A DNA stretch of 64,000 nucleotides from Vagococcus lutrae (lineage in GTDB: Bacteria; Bacillota; Bacilli; Lactobacillales; Vagococcaceae). The notes under the pieces are model-generated. The model was given only the letters and a program-made list of their open reading frames with translations. It searched no databases and had not been told where the DNA came from. The stretch is taken from assembly GCF_003987555.1 (NCBI RefSeq), contig NZ_NGJW01000003.1:62001-126000 (forward strand), read 5' to 3'. The position numbers and the translations under genes were made by a program. The stretch's first letter is position 1. Each line of letters starts with the position of its first letter. Of the stretch, positions 8,359 through 19,899 are shown piece by piece.

Positions 8359-9309
8359 ATGTCACGTATGTCAAGACATGAAAACAAACCTCATAAAAAG
8401 GTAACTGGGCAAAACATGAGTATCGCTCAAACTATTGCTAAATTTCTTTTACTTATTTTAATTCTATCGGCAGCTTTTTTTATGTATGAATATAAAAAAG
8501 GAGCACGAACAGCACAACATGATGATAAGATTGAAACCTTACCACCTGTTGCATTTAATGGGGAAAAAAGTCCTAAAGGGGGCTTAAATGTGTTGCTGCT
8601 TGGAAGTGACTCTCGCGGAAGTGATTTAGGCAGAGCGGATACCATTGTACTAGCTCGTTACGATCAAAAATCACGTACACCAAAAATGGTATCGTTTATG
8701 CGTGATTTATTTGTGGAAATTCCTGGTTATGGGTGGAATAAACTCAATGCAGCGTACGCATATGGTGGTCCTGAATTAGTCAGAGAAACGTTAAAACTTA
8801 ATTTTGGTGTGACAAGTCAATATTATGTTGTGATGAGTTTTGAATCTTTTCCTAAAATTGTTGATACCTTACTAACCAATGGTTTAGAATTAAATGTTGA
8901 AAAAGATATTGAAGTTGACGGAATTGAGTTAAAACAAGGAAATCAACGGTTAACTGGTGAAGAAGCGCTAGCCTATGCTCGTTTTCGTATGGATGAAGAA
9001 GGAGATTTTGGTCGTGTGAGAAGACAACAACAAGTCTTAACGGCTATGATGCATCAAGGACTTTCTTTTAAAAATATTGCCCATGTCCCTGAAACAATAG
9101 GTATGGCACAAGGATATGCTAGTACCAATCTGAAAGCGAATGTCTATCCGACGATTGTCAAAGATTTTATTTTAAGTAAAAATAAAGCCTTAGAAAAACT
9201 ATCAGTCCCTGTTGAAGGAAGTTTCTCATTCCAAAATTATGATGACATCGGCAGCGTAGTCGAATTTAACCAAGAACAAAATTTACAAGCATTGGATGAC
9301 TTTCTGTAA
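8359..9309 (+). CDS. LytR-CpsA-Psr (LCP) family cell-wall protein
   Basis: LCP proteins transfer undecaprenyl-linked polymers such as teichoic acid or capsule onto peptidoglycan outside the membrane. The 316-residue protein has a basic N-terminus, one membrane segment (about residues 27-43) and an LCP domain with LLLGSDSRG, RADTIVLAR, SFMRDLFVEIPG, KLNAAYAYGG and YARFRMDEEGDFGR. The arginines and aspartates that bind the pyrophosphate are present. It corresponds in position to psr at the end of the enterococcal aro cluster. Start ATG 8359 has AAAGGAG upstream. A 61-base gap with a TACAAT hexamer (8320-8325) may hold a weak separate promoter. Confidence 0.9.
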   Translation: MSRMSRHENKPHKKVTGQNMSIAQTIAKFLLLILILSAAFFMYEYKKGARTAQHDDKIETLPPVAFNGEKSPKGGLNVLLLGSDSRGSDLGRADTIVLARYDQKSRTPKMVSFMRDLFVEIPGYGWNKLNAAYAYGGPELVRETLKLNFGVTSQYYVVMSFESFPKIVDTLLTNGLELNVEKDIEVDGIELKQGNQRLTGEEALAYARFRMDEEGDFGRVRRQQQVLTAMMHQGLSFKNIAHVPETIGMAQGYASTNLKANVYPTIVKDFILSKNKALEKLSVPVEGSFSFQNYDDIGSVVEFNQEQNLQALDDFL

Positions 9310-9345
9310 GGATAAGGAATAAACATTTATTTGAAAAAACAAATG

Positions 9346-9354
9346 TGATATAAT
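9346..9354 (+). promoter_or_regulatory. Extended -10 promoter of the degV gene
   Basis: TGATATAAT is a perfect extended -10 element. No good -35 sits 17 bp upstream, as expected for this promoter type. Confidence 0.55.
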
Positions 9355-9393
9355 TTATCCGAACGTAATGAGTAAAAAAGAGGAGTTTATTAT

Positions 9394-10242
9394 ATGAAGA
9401 CGGCAATAGTTACAGATAGTACCGCATTTCTGTCGGACGAAATAAAGCAACATCCTGATGTCTATGTCGTGCCGATTCCAGTTATTTTAGATGGTAAAAT
9501 TTATAATGAAGGCATCGATATTGATGCCAACGATTATTATACTTTGCTTAACAATAGCAAGGAATTTCCCACCACGTCGCAACCTTCAATAGGTGAGTAT
9601 TTAGAAATATTAAATTCTCTCGGAGAAAAAGGATATGACCGAGTGATTTGTATTCATTTATCTTCAGGTATATCAGGTTTTATTAATAATCTGATTTCAA
9701 TGGCACCGGGAATTGAGACGATTGAAGTGGTACCTTTTGATTCGAAGATAACCAGTATGCCGATGGGACATATGGTAGAAGTCGCGTTAGAGATGAGCCA
9801 AACGAATCAACCTATCGACGATATACTAGAGAAGCTTGAGTACATTCGCGAAGGAACGCGTGCATTTTTAATTGTTGATGATTTAAATAACCTTGTTCGA
9901 GGCGGACGCTTACGTAATGGAGCGGCATTGATTGGAAGTTTATTAAAAATAAAACCGATTTTAACTTTTGATGATGGTGATATTGTCTTATCTGAAAAGA
10001 TTCGTTCATCAAAAAAGGCTTTTCATCGAGCAGAAGATATTGTCGCAAAACACATTAAAAAAGGAAAAGGCGACTATCAGTATTACTTGATTCATGCAAA
10101 TAATGAATCAGTCGCTTTATTAGAAAAAGCTCAATTAGAAGAAAAAATACCCGGTATAGAAGTTGAGATAGGGTATTTTGGGCCGGTTATCGGGACGCAT
10201 CTAGGGGAAAAAGCGATTGGCTTTGCCTGGGCGCCTAAATAA
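9394..10242 (+). CDS. DegV family fatty-acid-binding protein
   Basis: The 282 residues match the DegV fold: N-terminal TAIVTDSTA, PVILDGKIYNEG, FPTTSQPS, HLSSGISGF and LNNLVRGGRL. DegV/FakB proteins bind a fatty acid and, in FakB, present it to the FakA kinase for phosphorylation. No fakA is in the window, so whether this one is a FakB or an uncharacterised paralogue cannot be told. It has its own extended -10 promoter, an AGAGGAG ribosome site and a terminator, so it is monocistronic. Confidence 0.88.
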   Translation: MKTAIVTDSTAFLSDEIKQHPDVYVVPIPVILDGKIYNEGIDIDANDYYTLLNNSKEFPTTSQPSIGEYLEILNSLGEKGYDRVICIHLSSGISGFINNLISMAPGIETIEVVPFDSKITSMPMGHMVEVALEMSQTNQPIDDILEKLEYIREGTRAFLIVDDLNNLVRGGRLRNGAALIGSLLKIKPILTFDDGDIVLSEKIRSSKKAFHRAEDIVAKHIKKGKGDYQYYLIHANNESVALLEKAQLEEKIPGIEVEIGYFGPVIGTHLGEKAIGFAWAPK

Positions 10243-10269
10243 GAATGCTATTATATTATTTATATTTTA

Positions 10270-10303
10270 AAAACTAGTCTATTTTTTTAAGGCTAGTTTT
10301 TTC
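10270..10303 (+). terminator. Terminator of degV
   Basis: AAAACTAGTCT pairs with AGGCTAGTTTT (one G-T pair) around an A/T loop and is followed by T residues. Confidence 0.75.
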
Positions 10304-10326
10304 TTTTGTTATTTTTTGACGTACGT

Positions 10327-11828
<1,502 letters not shown>

Positions 11829-11833
11829 TTTGG

Positions 11834-11862
11834 AAACCACTAGATGATGTCTGGTGGTTTTT
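11834..11862 (+). terminator. Terminator of the GH1 gene
   Basis: AAACCACTAGA pairs with TCTGGTGGTTT (one G-T pair) and is followed by TT. Confidence 0.75.
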
Positions 11863-11942
11863 GTTATTAAATAGCAGTTTAGTGTTCTTTCATGGCAAGT
11901 AGGTGTATAATATTAGCTACTATCTATTATTGGAGCGATTTG

Positions 11943-13160
11943 ATGAAATTGGATTGGAAAAGAAATTTATATATTGCATGGATTGGTTGTTTTTTCACAG
12001 GAGCAAGTTTTAGCCTTGTTATGCCTTTTATACCGGTATATATACGGGAATTGGGAGCACCTAAAGATCGCGCTGATTTTTATGCTGGACTGGCGATAAG
12101 TGTCACGGCTTTGGCAGCGGCTATCTTCGCACCAATTTGGGGAAGTTTGGCTGATCGTCGTGGTCGCAAACTGATGATGATTCGAGCAGCAGCAGGTATG
12201 ACGATTACAATGGGCGCTTTAGCTTTTGTTCAAGATGTGTACACCTTATTAATCATGCGTACGTTTACTGGAGTTTTATCAGGCTATATTCCTAATGCCA
12301 CGGCGATGATTGCTTCTCAAGTCCCACCGGAAAAAAATGGTTGGGCGTTGGGAACACTTTCCACTGGAGCAGTGGCTGGTAACTTAATCGGTCCTTTAAT
12401 GGGTGGCTTTTTAGCTCAGACATTTGGTATACGTAATGTTTTCTTAATTACTGGAGGTATTCTACTCATCTCTTTAATTCTTACTATAGTTTATATCAAA
12501 GAAGATTTTGTACCAGTCAAAAAAGAAAATGTCACGCCAACTAAAGAACTCTTCAAAAACATGGAGCGACCGTCGTTATTATTTGGTTTGTTTATTACAA
12601 CGTTTATTTTACAATTAGGAATTACAAGTATCAGTCCGATTTTAACGGTGTTTATCACAGAAATTGGCGGTAATCAACCGAATATTTTATTAATTAGTGG
12701 CATGATTGTGTCAGTGGCAGGTGTATCAGCGTTTATTGCATCGCCATTTTTAGGAAAGCTAGGGGACCGTTATGGCAATCATAACGTTTTAATGCTAGGC
12801 CTGTTAGCGTTTATGCTATGTATCTTACCCATGTCGCTCGTGCAGACTCCTTTTCAACTCGGCATGTTACGTTTTCTAATGGGCTTTTCGACCGGTGCCT
12901 TGATGCCGTCTATTAACTCGATTATCAGTAAAGTGACACCTCGAGAAGGCGTCAGTCGTGTGTTTGCTTATAACCAAGTCTCACAAAATATGGGGCAAGT
13001 GATGGGACCACTTGTAGGATCTACAGTTGCTATGGCGTTTAGTTACCGCGCAGTCTTTATTGTAACGGGAATGTTTATTTTATTTAACTTATTAGTTTCC
13101 TATGTAAATTTTAGAGGCACGATTGGGAAAAAGAGTTTCTCACGTCTTGAAAGTAAATAA
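11943..13160 (+). CDS. MFS multidrug-type efflux transporter
   Basis: The 405-residue protein has 12 predicted membrane segments. The loop 2-3 motif WGSLADRRGRKLMM and the second-half equivalent LGKLGDRYGNHNV mark the major facilitator superfamily; the motif-C-like stretch GAVAGNLIGPLMGGFLA indicates an antiporter of the 12-TM drug/H+ family (MdtG or PmrA type). Substrate is unknown. I start it at ATG 11943, behind GGAG 7 bases upstream; the open frame extends to 11892 without a ribosome site, through the likely -10 TATAAT (11906-11911). It is monocistronic. Confidence 0.85.
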   Translation: MKLDWKRNLYIAWIGCFFTGASFSLVMPFIPVYIRELGAPKDRADFYAGLAISVTALAAAIFAPIWGSLADRRGRKLMMIRAAAGMTITMGALAFVQDVYTLLIMRTFTGVLSGYIPNATAMIASQVPPEKNGWALGTLSTGAVAGNLIGPLMGGFLAQTFGIRNVFLITGGILLISLILTIVYIKEDFVPVKKENVTPTKELFKNMERPSLLFGLFITTFILQLGITSISPILTVFITEIGGNQPNILLISGMIVSVAGVSAFIASPFLGKLGDRYGNHNVLMLGLLAFMLCILPMSLVQTPFQLGMLRFLMGFSTGALMPSINSIISKVTPREGVSRVFAYNQVSQNMGQVMGPLVGSTVAMAFSYRAVFIVTGMFILFNLLVSYVNFRGTIGKKSFSRLESK

Positions 13161-13162
13161 TA

Positions 13163-13209
13163 CGACAAAATAAAAAAATCGCTAGATAGCGATTTTTTAT
13201 TTTGTCGTG
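13163..13209. terminator. Long bidirectional terminator between the MFS and yjzD-like genes
   Basis: ACGACAAAATAAAAAA(A)TCGCTA pairs with its complement around GA: a stem of about 22 bp with one bulged A. It serves two convergent genes and includes the stop region of the - strand gene. Confidence 0.85.
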
Positions 13210-13379
13210 GTTTTTTTTGGTTGTGATGTTTCACCTAAAATAAAGACAGCTAGGGCTAAAACGAATGAGCCAATTAAAGCTGCAAATGGAGTGAAATGAG
13301 AACCGCCTAGTGCGGCTCCAAGATAAGCAATCATTTGTCCCATAATCAGAGACCAGATAAGTACTGTTACAAATCGCAT
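13197..13379 (-). CDS. YjzD-like (DUF2929) small membrane protein
   Basis: Sixty residues with two hydrophobic helices (about 4-27 and 31-49) and a short basic tail ending KKTTTK. The pattern FVTVLIWSLIMGQM...YLGAALGG matches the DUF2929/YjzD family, whose function is unknown. The ribosome site AAGAGGTGG precedes the ATG on the - strand, and an extended -10 (TGCTAAAAT, 13403-13411) lies upstream. It is divergent from dnaE, which is also its usual neighbour as I recall. Confidence 0.75.
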   Translation of the reverse strand: MRFVTVLIWSLIMGQMIAYLGAALGGSHFTPFAALIGSFVLALAVFILGETSQPKKTTTK

Positions 13380-13474
13380 TTAAGCCACCTCTTTTCAAGA
13401 TAATTTTAGCACAATCTTCTTTAAAAGAAAAGAAAGAGATGAAAGAACTATCTCAGACATAACGAACAGGTTCA

Positions 13475-13483
13475 TGATATAAT
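13475..13483 (+). promoter_or_regulatory. Extended -10 promoter of dnaE
   Basis: TGATATAAT is a perfect extended -10; a CAGACA hexamer 18 bp upstream is a partial -35. Confidence 0.6.
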
Positions 13484-13511
13484 ACTTATAATAAGAGTAA
13501 GGAGTGATGAA

Positions 13512-16500
13512 ATGGTGCTAGCTTCTTTACAAACATTTTCAGCCTATTCGTTACTTCAAAGTACGATTGAGATTGAGCGTTACGTGGCATTGGCAAGTGA
13601 AAAAGGGTATCAAGCTGTTGCATTGACAGATATCAATGTCATGCACGGTATGTTGGATTTAAAGAAAGCGTGTGAGAAGTATGAGATAAAGCCGCTCTAC
13701 GGTATGACATTACGGTATCCATCTGGGGAGTCAAGTTCTGAAACATTTGATATCGTGCTTCTGGCAAAAAATCAACGTGGCTATCAAAATTTAATGCGTT
13801 TATCTTCTAAAATTCAACTATCCGAATCAGTTTCAACTGTGTATGAATACATGGATTATTTTGAAGAAATGATTGTCTTACTTCCTCCTGAAGGGTCAGA
13901 AATTAGTTTTCTGGTTGAAAAAGGTGACATCAAGCAGGCTCAAACATGGTTAAGTCAGTTGAAAAAGAAAGTGCCTTCAAAAGACATTTATGGTGGGTTG
14001 GCACTATATCAATCGCGTGAGTCAAGCGAAGCGCTACTATCTTTTTATCATAACGAACGTTTAAATACTGTTCCTTTACCTTTGCATCGCTATTTGTTAC
14101 CTGAACATCATATGGCTGTAGAAGTAATGGACAGTATTCAAAAGGGGAATACTTTACAATGGGATGAATTGGAAAAAAATGGTCCTTACTATCTAACAGA
14201 GGGGACGATTTTTGCGCAAACTTATGAGCAGTTATTTGGCAAACATGTTTTAGATTGTTTAAAAAAAATCGTTGCCGAATGTAATGTTACGTTAGAACTG
14301 CATCAATCTTTATTACCACATTTTGATGTACCAACGACGGATACCGCTGCCAGTTATCTTAGAACGCTTTGCTACCAGTTTTTACCTGAACGTGTTTCAG
14401 GAGATTTAGCTGTTTATGAGGAGCGTTTAGAAAAAGAGTTAACCATTATTCATCAAATGGGCTTTGATGATTATTTCTTAATTGTTTGGGATGTCATGGC
14501 GTTTACCAGGCGAGAAAAGATTGTTACGGGCGCCGGTCGTGGTTCAGCAGCAGGGTCACTTGTTTCTTATGTATTAGGAATAACCGATGTCGACCCGATT
14601 CAATACGGTTTGCTTTTTGAGCGTTTTTTAAATCCGGAAAGACATACTATGCCAGATATTGATTTAGATATTCCTGATAATCGTCGAGATGAGGTATTGA
14701 CATACGTCTATCAGCGATACGGAGCGAATCATGTGGCGCAGATTGCCACATTTGGAACGATGGCGGCTAAAATGGTCTTACGAGATGTTGCACGTGTGTT
14801 TGGCTTGAGCCAAAACGAAGCGAACCAATGGGCAAATGCGGTTCCTAACACATTAAAAATCACGTTAGACGAGGCGTACACGCAGTCCAAAGAATTGCGA
14901 GAGCTAGTCGCGACTTCTGGTCGCAATCAACAATTATATGAAATCGCTCGTGTGTTAGAAGGTCTACCTCGTCATGTGTCCACTCATGCAGCCGGAGTCG
15001 TTATTAGTGATAAGCCTTTAACAAAGTTTGTCCCATTGATGGCAGGTAGTCAAGAAATTCCTTTAACTCAGTTTACAATGCATGATGTTGAGGCTGTTGG
15101 TTTATTAAAAATGGATTTTTTAGGACTTAGAAATTTATCGATTTTAGATGAAACAATGCAACATATTCGCTATCACTATCGTCAAGAGATTAATCATCAT
15201 GAAATTCCGATGAACGATCCTAAAACGCTAGCTTTATTTCAAAAAGGAGAAACGGTCGGTGTCTTTCAGTTTGAATCAAATGGTATTCGTCATGTGTTAA
15301 GGCAAGTCCAACCCACTTCGATTGAAGACATTGCCGCTGTGAATGCGTTATATCGACCTGGTCCGATGGAAAACATCGATTTGTTTGTTAAAAGAAAGCA
15401 TGGTTTGCTACCGATAGAGTATCCAGATGACAGTTTAAAAGACATTTTAGATGTAACTTATGGGGTAATGATTTACCAAGAGCAAGTCATGCAAGTCGCA
15501 TCAAAAATGGCGGGCTTTTCTCTTGGCCAGGCCGATATTTTACAACGAGCGATTAGTAAAAAAATCAAACATACTATGCTCGAGCAAAGACAAGCGTTTA
15601 TCACAGGTGCCACTCGTCAAGGCTATTCCAGCAAAACGGCAGAGACTGTCTATCAATATATTGAAAAGTTTGCTAATTACGGGTTTAACCGTTCACACGC
15701 AATGGCCTATTCATTTGTTGGATATCAAATGGCGTATTTTAAGGTGCATTATCCTGCGTGTTTTTATGTCTCTTTACTGTCTTCTGTTAGAAATAACAAC
15801 CAAAAAGTCATTCTCTATATTCAAGATGCAAGAAAAGCTGGAGTAAAAGTAGTAGGGCCTGATATTAATGAGAGTTTCGCTCGTTTTACCTTGAAAAAAA
15901 ACACGATTCGCTTTGGTTTTGGTAGTCTTAAAGGTATTCGCCGTGACTTTATTCAAAATATTGTGGAAGAACGTCGCGCTCATGGTCCTTTTACTAGTTT
16001 AGATAATTTTCTTCTTAGAATTGATAATAAGTGGCTAAAAGAGGACTATATTCTACCTTTAATACAAGTAGGAGCATTTGACAAGCTTCACCAAAACAGA
16101 CGTCAGTTAGTGGTCGATTTAGAGAGCCATTTGAAAAATATCTTGATAAGTGGTGGTAGTCTGGATTTATTGGAGATGATGACGCTTAAAAAAGAACGAG
16201 TAGCTGACTATGATTTATCTGAAAAATTAGCGCAAGAAGAGGCGCTAGTGGGTGTTTATTTATCTGGACATCCAGTTAAAGAATATCGTGTGTTAAAAAT
16301 GATGCAACAGTGCGTCTCTATAAGTGATGTTGAAATCGGAAAGCCTGTAAGGTTGTTAGGTTATATTAAGCAAGTTCGTCAAATTAAAACGAAAAAGGGG
16401 GAATTTATGGCATTTGTGACCGTGAGTGATGAAACAGGAGAAATATCACTGACTGTTTTTCCACAGCTTTATCGAAAAGAACGAAAATCACTAGAAGAAA

Positions 16501-16838
16501 ATAGAGTGATTCTTGTTCAAGGAAAAGTAGAAGAAAGTCGTTACAATCAAGAAAAGCAAGTGCTTGCGTCAGAAATACAGCTAGCCACAGCATTTGATGA
16601 AAAGATAGGAAAACAAATTTGTTATCTGAAAATAGAAAAAGGCCATAATGAGAAGGAAGACCTAGCGGCAATCAAAGCGATTGCTAAAAAACATAGTGGC
16701 ATTACGCCCATCATCGTTTATGTCGAACAAAGTGACCAAAAATTTGTATTAAGTGACGAATTTTGGGTTTCCGATACTCAAGTGACCAAAAAAGAGTTAT
16801 CCTATATTCTAGGAGAAACAAATGTCGTCTTTCGATAA
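13512..16838 (+). CDS. dnaE: DNA polymerase III subunit alpha, DnaE type
   Basis: DnaE is the second replicative polymerase of low-GC Gram-positives, extending RNA primers before PolC takes over. At 1108 residues it has the N-terminal PHP domain, then GAGRGSAAGS near 339, the catalytic aspartates of PDIDLDIPD near 381, KMDFLGLRNL, the YQEQVM motif and a C-terminal OB-fold (VRLLGYIKQVRQIKTKKGE). It lacks the 3'-5' exonuclease insertion of PolC, which separates the two. Start ATG 13512 has AAGGAG upstream. It is not obviously cotranscribed with pfkA, 143 bases downstream. Confidence 0.95.
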   Translation: MVLASLQTFSAYSLLQSTIEIERYVALASEKGYQAVALTDINVMHGMLDLKKACEKYEIKPLYGMTLRYPSGESSSETFDIVLLAKNQRGYQNLMRLSSKIQLSESVSTVYEYMDYFEEMIVLLPPEGSEISFLVEKGDIKQAQTWLSQLKKKVPSKDIYGGLALYQSRESSEALLSFYHNERLNTVPLPLHRYLLPEHHMAVEVMDSIQKGNTLQWDELEKNGPYYLTEGTIFAQTYEQLFGKHVLDCLKKIVAECNVTLELHQSLLPHFDVPTTDTAASYLRTLCYQFLPERVSGDLAVYEERLEKELTIIHQMGFDDYFLIVWDVMAFTRREKIVTGAGRGSAAGSLVSYVLGITDVDPIQYGLLFERFLNPERHTMPDIDLDIPDNRRDEVLTYVYQRYGANHVAQIATFGTMAAKMVLRDVARVFGLSQNEANQWANAVPNTLKITLDEAYTQSKELRELVATSGRNQQLYEIARVLEGLPRHVSTHAAGVVISDKPLTKFVPLMAGSQEIPLTQFTMHDVEAVGLLKMDFLGLRNLSILDETMQHIRYHYRQEINHHEIPMNDPKTLALFQKGETVGVFQFESNGIRHVLRQVQPTSIEDIAAVNALYRPGPMENIDLFVKRKHGLLPIEYPDDSLKDILDVTYGVMIYQEQVMQVASKMAGFSLGQADILQRAISKKIKHTMLEQRQAFITGATRQGYSSKTAETVYQYIEKFANYGFNRSHAMAYSFVGYQMAYFKVHYPACFYVSLLSSVRNNNQKVILYIQDARKAGVKVVGPDINESFARFTLKKNTIRFGFGSLKGIRRDFIQNIVEERRAHGPFTSLDNFLLRIDNKWLKEDYILPLIQVGAFDKLHQNRRQLVVDLESHLKNILISGGSLDLLEMMTLKKERVADYDLSEKLAQEEALVGVYLSGHPVKEYRVLKMMQQCVSISDVEIGKPVRLLGYIKQVRQIKTKKGEFMAFVTVSDETGEISLTVFPQLYRKERKSLEENRVILVQGKVEESRYNQEKQVLASEIQLATAFDEKIGKQICYLKIEKGHNEKEDLAAIKAIAKKHSGITPIIVYVEQSDQKFVLSDEFWVSDTQVTKKELSYILGETNVVFR

Positions 16839-16882
16839 AGACAGTGTGTGATTATTTTCAATTTTATTCTCATTTTCAAAGA

Positions 16883-16907
16883 CTTTTTCAGAAAAAAATG
16901 GTAGAAT
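16883..16907 (+). promoter_or_regulatory. pfkA upstream promoter with a CodY-box-like sequence
   Basis: TTTTCAGAAAA matches the central 11 bases of the CodY box AATTTTCWGAAAATT exactly; the four outer positions differ. It lies just before the extended -10 TGGTAGAAT (16899-16907), where bound CodY would block polymerase. A second -10 (TATAAT, 16956-16961) and an inverted repeat TTAAAGT-N7-ACTTTAA (16925-16945) lie between it and pfkA. Confidence 0.4.
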
Positions 16908-16969
16908 GTTGAGTGGAAATAGATTTAAAGTAAAAATAACTTTAAGTATATTGCGTATAATAAATATGA

Positions 16970-17944
<975 letters not shown>

Positions 17945-17997
17945 TTAGTCAGACAATCATTAATGATTTTAAATATACATAAATGGGAGCGTTAATA

Positions 17998-19758
17998 ATG
18001 AAAAAAACGAAAATTGTATGTACGATAGGTCCAGCAAGTGAATCAATTGAAACGTTATCAGCCTTGATGAATGCAGGGATGAACGTTTGTCGATTAAACT
18101 TCTCACATGGAGATTTTGAAGAACACGGTAACCGCATCAAAAATATTCGTGAAGCTGAAAAATTAACAGGCAAGCGTGTCGCGATTCTTTTAGATACGAA
18201 AGGTCCAGAAATTCGTACACATGATATGGAAAATGGAGCGGTTGCTTTACATTCTGGTGATACGATTCGAGTTTCTATGACACAAGTCTTAGGAAATCAC
18301 GAGCGTTTTTCAATTAGCTATCCTGAGCTAATCAACGATGTTGAAGTTGGCGGTCATATTTTACTAGATGACGGATTAGTAGATTTAGAGATTTTAGAAT
18401 TAGACCACGAAAATGGCGAAATTGTAACAAAAGTTCTAAATGAAGGTGTATTAAAAAATAAAAAAGGGGTTAACGTCCCAGGCGCCTCTATTAACTTACC
18501 TGGTATTACAGAAAAAGATGAAGCAGATATTCGCTTTGGTATTTCACAAGATATCGATTATATCGCTGCAAGTTTCGTACGACGTCCTAGCGATGTGTTA
18601 GAAATTACTGAAATTTTAGAAGAAGAAAATGCTACACATATTCAAATTATTTCAAAAATTGAAAACCAAGAAGGTGTTGACAATATTGACAGCATCTTAA
18701 AAATCTCAGATGGCTTAATGGTTGCTCGTGGTGATTTAGGAGTAGAAATTCCAGCTGAAGAAGTACCTGTCGCACAAAAAGAATTAATCAAAAAATGTAA
18801 TCAATTAGGTAAACCAGTTATTACAGCAACACAAATGCTAGATTCTATGCAACATAACCCTCGCCCAACACGTGCGGAAGCAAGTGACGTTGCTAATGCG
18901 ATTTACGATGGTACAGATGCTATTATGTTATCTGGTGAAACAGCAGCAGGGGATTATCCAGTTGAAGCGGTAGAAACAATGGCACGTATCGCGGTTCGTA
19001 CAGAAGAAGCGCTTGTCGATCAAGATGCTTTTGCCCTTAAAAAATATAGCCAATCTGATATGACAGAAGCTATTGGTCAATCTGTAGGACATACGGCACG
19101 TAACTTAGGCGTTAAAACAATTGTGGCTGCAACAGAGTCAGGCTATACGGCTAAGATGATTTCAAAATATCGTCCAAAATCTCATATTGTTGCGATTACA
19201 TTTGATGAGCGTAAAGCACGCGGCTTGGCGTTAACTTGGGGTGTTTTCCCAGTTGTAACAGAAAAACCAGAATCGACTGATGAAATGTTTAACATGGCAA
19301 CAGAAATTGCAAAAGACCGTGGATTTGCAAAAGAAGGCGACATGATTATCATTACAGCAGGGGTTCCAGTTGGTGAACGCGGTTCTACAAACTTGATGAA
19401 GATTCAATTTATCGGTTCAAAACTTTTAGAAGGTCAAGGAATCGGTGATACATCAGTTGTTGCAAACTCTGTTGTCGCAAAAACAGCAGAAGAAGCAGTG
19501 CGCAAAGCTGAAAAAGGGTGTATTTTAGTTGTGAAAACAACAGATAAAGATTATATGCCAGCTATTGAATTAGCAAGTGCGTTAGTCGTCGAAGAAGGCG
19601 GCTTAACATCTCATGCTGCAGTCGTTGGAATTGCAAAAGAAATTCCAGTTGTGGTTGGAGCTGAAAATGCAACAGAAATTATTGAAGATGATACTTTAAT
19701 TACGATTGATGCAAAACGTGGCGACATCTACTTAGGTGAAACAGCAATTTCTCATTAA
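17998..19758 (+). CDS. pyk: Pyruvate kinase with C-terminal PEP-utilising domain
   Basis: Pyruvate kinase makes pyruvate and ATP from PEP and ADP. The 586-residue form has the standard barrel ([70 protein letters not shown]) and, from about residue 480, an extra domain with [11 protein letters not shown], like the phosphohistidine domain of PEP synthases. That extension is usual in Bacillus and lactobacilli relatives. I start at ATG 17998, where GGGAG is 9 bases upstream; the in-frame ATG at 17983 has no ribosome site. Confidence 0.96.
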   Translation: MKKTKIVCTIGPASESIETLSALMNAGMNVCRLNFSHGDFEEHGNRIKNIREAEKLTGKRVAILLDTKGPEIRTHDMENGAVALHSGDTIRVSMTQVLGNHERFSISYPELINDVEVGGHILLDDGLVDLEILELDHENGEIVTKVLNEGVLKNKKGVNVPGASINLPGITEKDEADIRFGISQDIDYIAASFVRRPSDVLEITEILEEENATHIQIISKIENQEGVDNIDSILKISDGLMVARGDLGVEIPAEEVPVAQKELIKKCNQLGKPVITATQMLDSMQHNPRPTRAEASDVANAIYDGTDAIMLSGETAAGDYPVEAVETMARIAVRTEEALVDQDAFALKKYSQSDMTEAIGQSVGHTARNLGVKTIVAATESGYTAKMISKYRPKSHIVAITFDERKARGLALTWGVFPVVTEKPESTDEMFNMATEIAKDRGFAKEGDMIIITAGVPVGERGSTNLMKIQFIGSKLLEGQGIGDTSVVANSVVAKTAEEAVRKAEKGCILVVKTTDKDYMPAIELASALVVEEGGLTSHAAVVGIAKEIPVVVGAENATEIIEDDTLITIDAKRGDIYLGETAISH

Positions 19759-19774
19759 TCGATAATTGGAAATC

Positions 19775-19812
19775 AAAAGCTAGGAAGAACTTAGTTTCTC
19801 CTAGCTTTTTTC
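19775..19812 (+). terminator. Terminator of pfkA-pyk
   Basis: AAAAGCTAGGA pairs with TCCTAGCTTTT, followed by TT. Confidence 0.8.
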
Positions 19813-19899
19813 TATCATTGTCAGAGTGTCACTTTCTATTTTAGGAAAGAGATGATAGAATAAAAGAATTATGAGTGAGGTCAAATAGGAGGGATAGCC

